From positions 806,001 to 870,000 of the forward strand of contig NZ_SLYW01000002.1 of assembly GCF_004343585.1 (NCBI RefSeq): 64,000 bases of DNA. The letters are read 5' to 3'. Positions 63,261-64,000 of this stretch are shown here, one piece after another. Both the position numbers and the translations under genes were made by a program. Numbering within the stretch: the stretch's first letter is position 1; each line of letters starts with the position of its first letter. Source of the DNA: Neorhizobium sp. JUb45 (GTDB lineage: Bacteria > Pseudomonadota > Alphaproteobacteria > Rhizobiales > Rhizobiaceae). Below the pieces are notes generated by a model. The model worked only from the letters and a program-made list of their open reading frames with translations. It did no database searches and had not been told where the DNA came from.

Positions 63261-64000
63261 ATGACGACGATCGATACGTTTTCCGACGGACGAAAACTGC
63301 GGCGGGCGACCAGTGGAACGCCACGGACACTGACCGAAGACAGGCCCCAGGAAAAGTCCAAGGACTGGGCGCAGGCCTCACAAAACCCTCCCAAGGGCGC
63401 GGCGGACGGTGTGCAGGCAAAGGGCGGGAAACCGTCTGGCCTGCGCACCATCTCGCGCGCTGCTTGGTTGCCCTATCTCGTGCCGGTGGCATTGGTGATC
63501 GTGTGGCAGACCCTGTCGTCACTCGGGGTGATTTCCGATCGCATTATGCCGGCACCGGTGGCGGTGGTCGCGGCTTTCTGGGAACGGTTGCTGTCCGGTG
63601 AACTGGTGCGTGACATCGCTGTCAGCGGCGCACGCGCACTCAGCGGATTGTTGATCGGCGGCTCGATCGGATTTCTGCTCGGCATTGCCAACGGTGTGTC
63701 AAAATTGTCGGAACAACTTACCGACACGACCTTGCAGATGCTGCGCACCATTCCGCATCTGGCAATGATTCCGCTGGTCATCCTGTGGTTCGGCATCGGT
63801 GAGGAGGCAAAGCTGTTTCTGACCTCGCTCGGCGTGCTGTTTCCGATCTATCTCAACACCTATCACGGCGTGAAAAACGTTGATCGTGATCTGGTCGAGA
63901 TGGGCAGGATTTACGGCATGAGCAGCTGGTCGCTGTTCCGCAAGGTGATCTTTCCGGGTGCGCTGCCATCGATCTTCGTGGGGCTTCGTTATGCGCTCGG
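63261..64000 (+). CDS. ssuC: Aliphatic sulfonate ABC transporter permease (3' end cut off)
   Basis: The frame opens at the ATG at 63261 (GGAGG eight bases upstream) and runs to the window end without a stop. A hydrophilic N-terminal tail of about 70 residues precedes 'PYLVPVALVIVWQTLSSLG' and several membrane segments. 'EMGRIYGMSSWSLFRKVIFPGALP' is the EAA-type loop contacting the ATPase. The long tail is unusual for SsuC, which normally has about 20 residues there. ssuB probably follows outside. Confidence 0.92.
   Translation, partial: MTTIDTFSDGRKLRRATSGTPRTLTEDRPQEKSKDWAQASQNPPKGAADGVQAKGGKPSGLRTISRAAWLPYLVPVALVIVWQTLSSLGVISDRIMPAPVAVVAAFWERLLSGELVRDIAVSGARALSGLLIGGSIGFLLGIANGVSKLSEQLTDTTLQMLRTIPHLAMIPLVILWFGIGEEAKLFLTSLGVLFPIYLNTYHGVKNVDRDLVEMGRIYGMSSWSLFRKVIFPGALPSIFVGLRYAL

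Noticed and set aside
1..64000. CRISPR arrays, prophage or insertion sequences
   Set aside because: No regularly spaced repeats, phage structural genes or transposase genes were found on either strand.

Overview
The window is one contiguous piece of a high-GC alphaproteobacterial chromosome, most likely Rhizobiaceae (Agrobacterium/Rhizobium/Allorhizobium type). The evidence is the order secY-adk-rpsM-rpsK-rpoA-rplQ without rpsD, a short-lid adenylate kinase, a B12-dependent ribonucleotide reductase, msrPQ, a RopB/Omp25-like outer membrane protein, HlyU and DUF6894 proteins, and rhizobial-type palindromic intergenic repeats. The species cannot be named from this sequence alone. No prophage, transposase, CRISPR array or rRNA gene is visible.

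Layout. 1-7.6 kb: the end of the spc/alpha ribosomal protein cluster (rpsH partial, rplF, rplR, rpsE, rpmD, rplO, secY, adk, rpsM, rpsK, rpoA, rplQ), with conspicuous hairpins in several gaps. 7.7-11.4 kb: small membrane proteins and the periplasmic methionine sulfoxide reductase pair msrPQ. 11.5-20 kb: ilvD, small antitoxin-like genes, a frameshifted DUF1232 gene, a DegP/HtrA protease followed closely by rarA, DUF1883, a candidate small RNA and a ketopantoate reductase homologue. 20-24 kb: a membrane protein with a 25-residue leader gene, an acyltransferase, an outer membrane protein, and a DUF559 gene bracketed by mosaic repeats. 24-29 kb: nrdJ with a long upstream region containing an NrdR-box-like palindrome, then gpt.

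29.4-44.4 kb: a cupin, DUF1963, a small Cys-rich secreted protein beside a DUF411 metal-binding protein, a universal stress protein, a CinA-like protein, wrbA, tRNA-Leu(UAA), ilvA, hlyU, a PAS-GGDEF-EAL protein, the divergent azoR/LysR pair, a thioesterase, an extensin-like lipoprotein and a MYG1-like hydrolase. 45-51.4 kb: a TauE/SafE permease, a YadGH-type ABC exporter, a YqhA-like protein, an HPP protein and a divergent MFS/AraC pair. 51.4-54.3 kb: an aspartic protease, DUF1289, and divergent cobS/cobT for B12 assembly. 54.6-60.8 kb: dgkA, a ParE-type toxin-antitoxin pair, a PleC/PdhS-like histidine kinase, a nuclease, an Fe-S uracil-DNA glycosylase, an Lrp regulator, a TolA-tail protein and a beta-hydroxyacid dehydrogenase. 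60.8-64 kb: ssuA-ssuD-ssuC (cut by the window end) for sulfonate sulfur use.

Most of the window is ordinary housekeeping sequence, and no convincing new multi-gene system was found. The items most worth following are non-coding or very small: an orphan terminator with anti-Shine-Dalgarno-like motifs (candidate sRNA, 18.6 kb), the 25-residue membrane peptide gene (20.9 kb), the NrdR-like site upstream of nrdJ, phased dyads at azoR/LysR, and an identical half-site shared by the MFS/AraC and ssu promoter regions.
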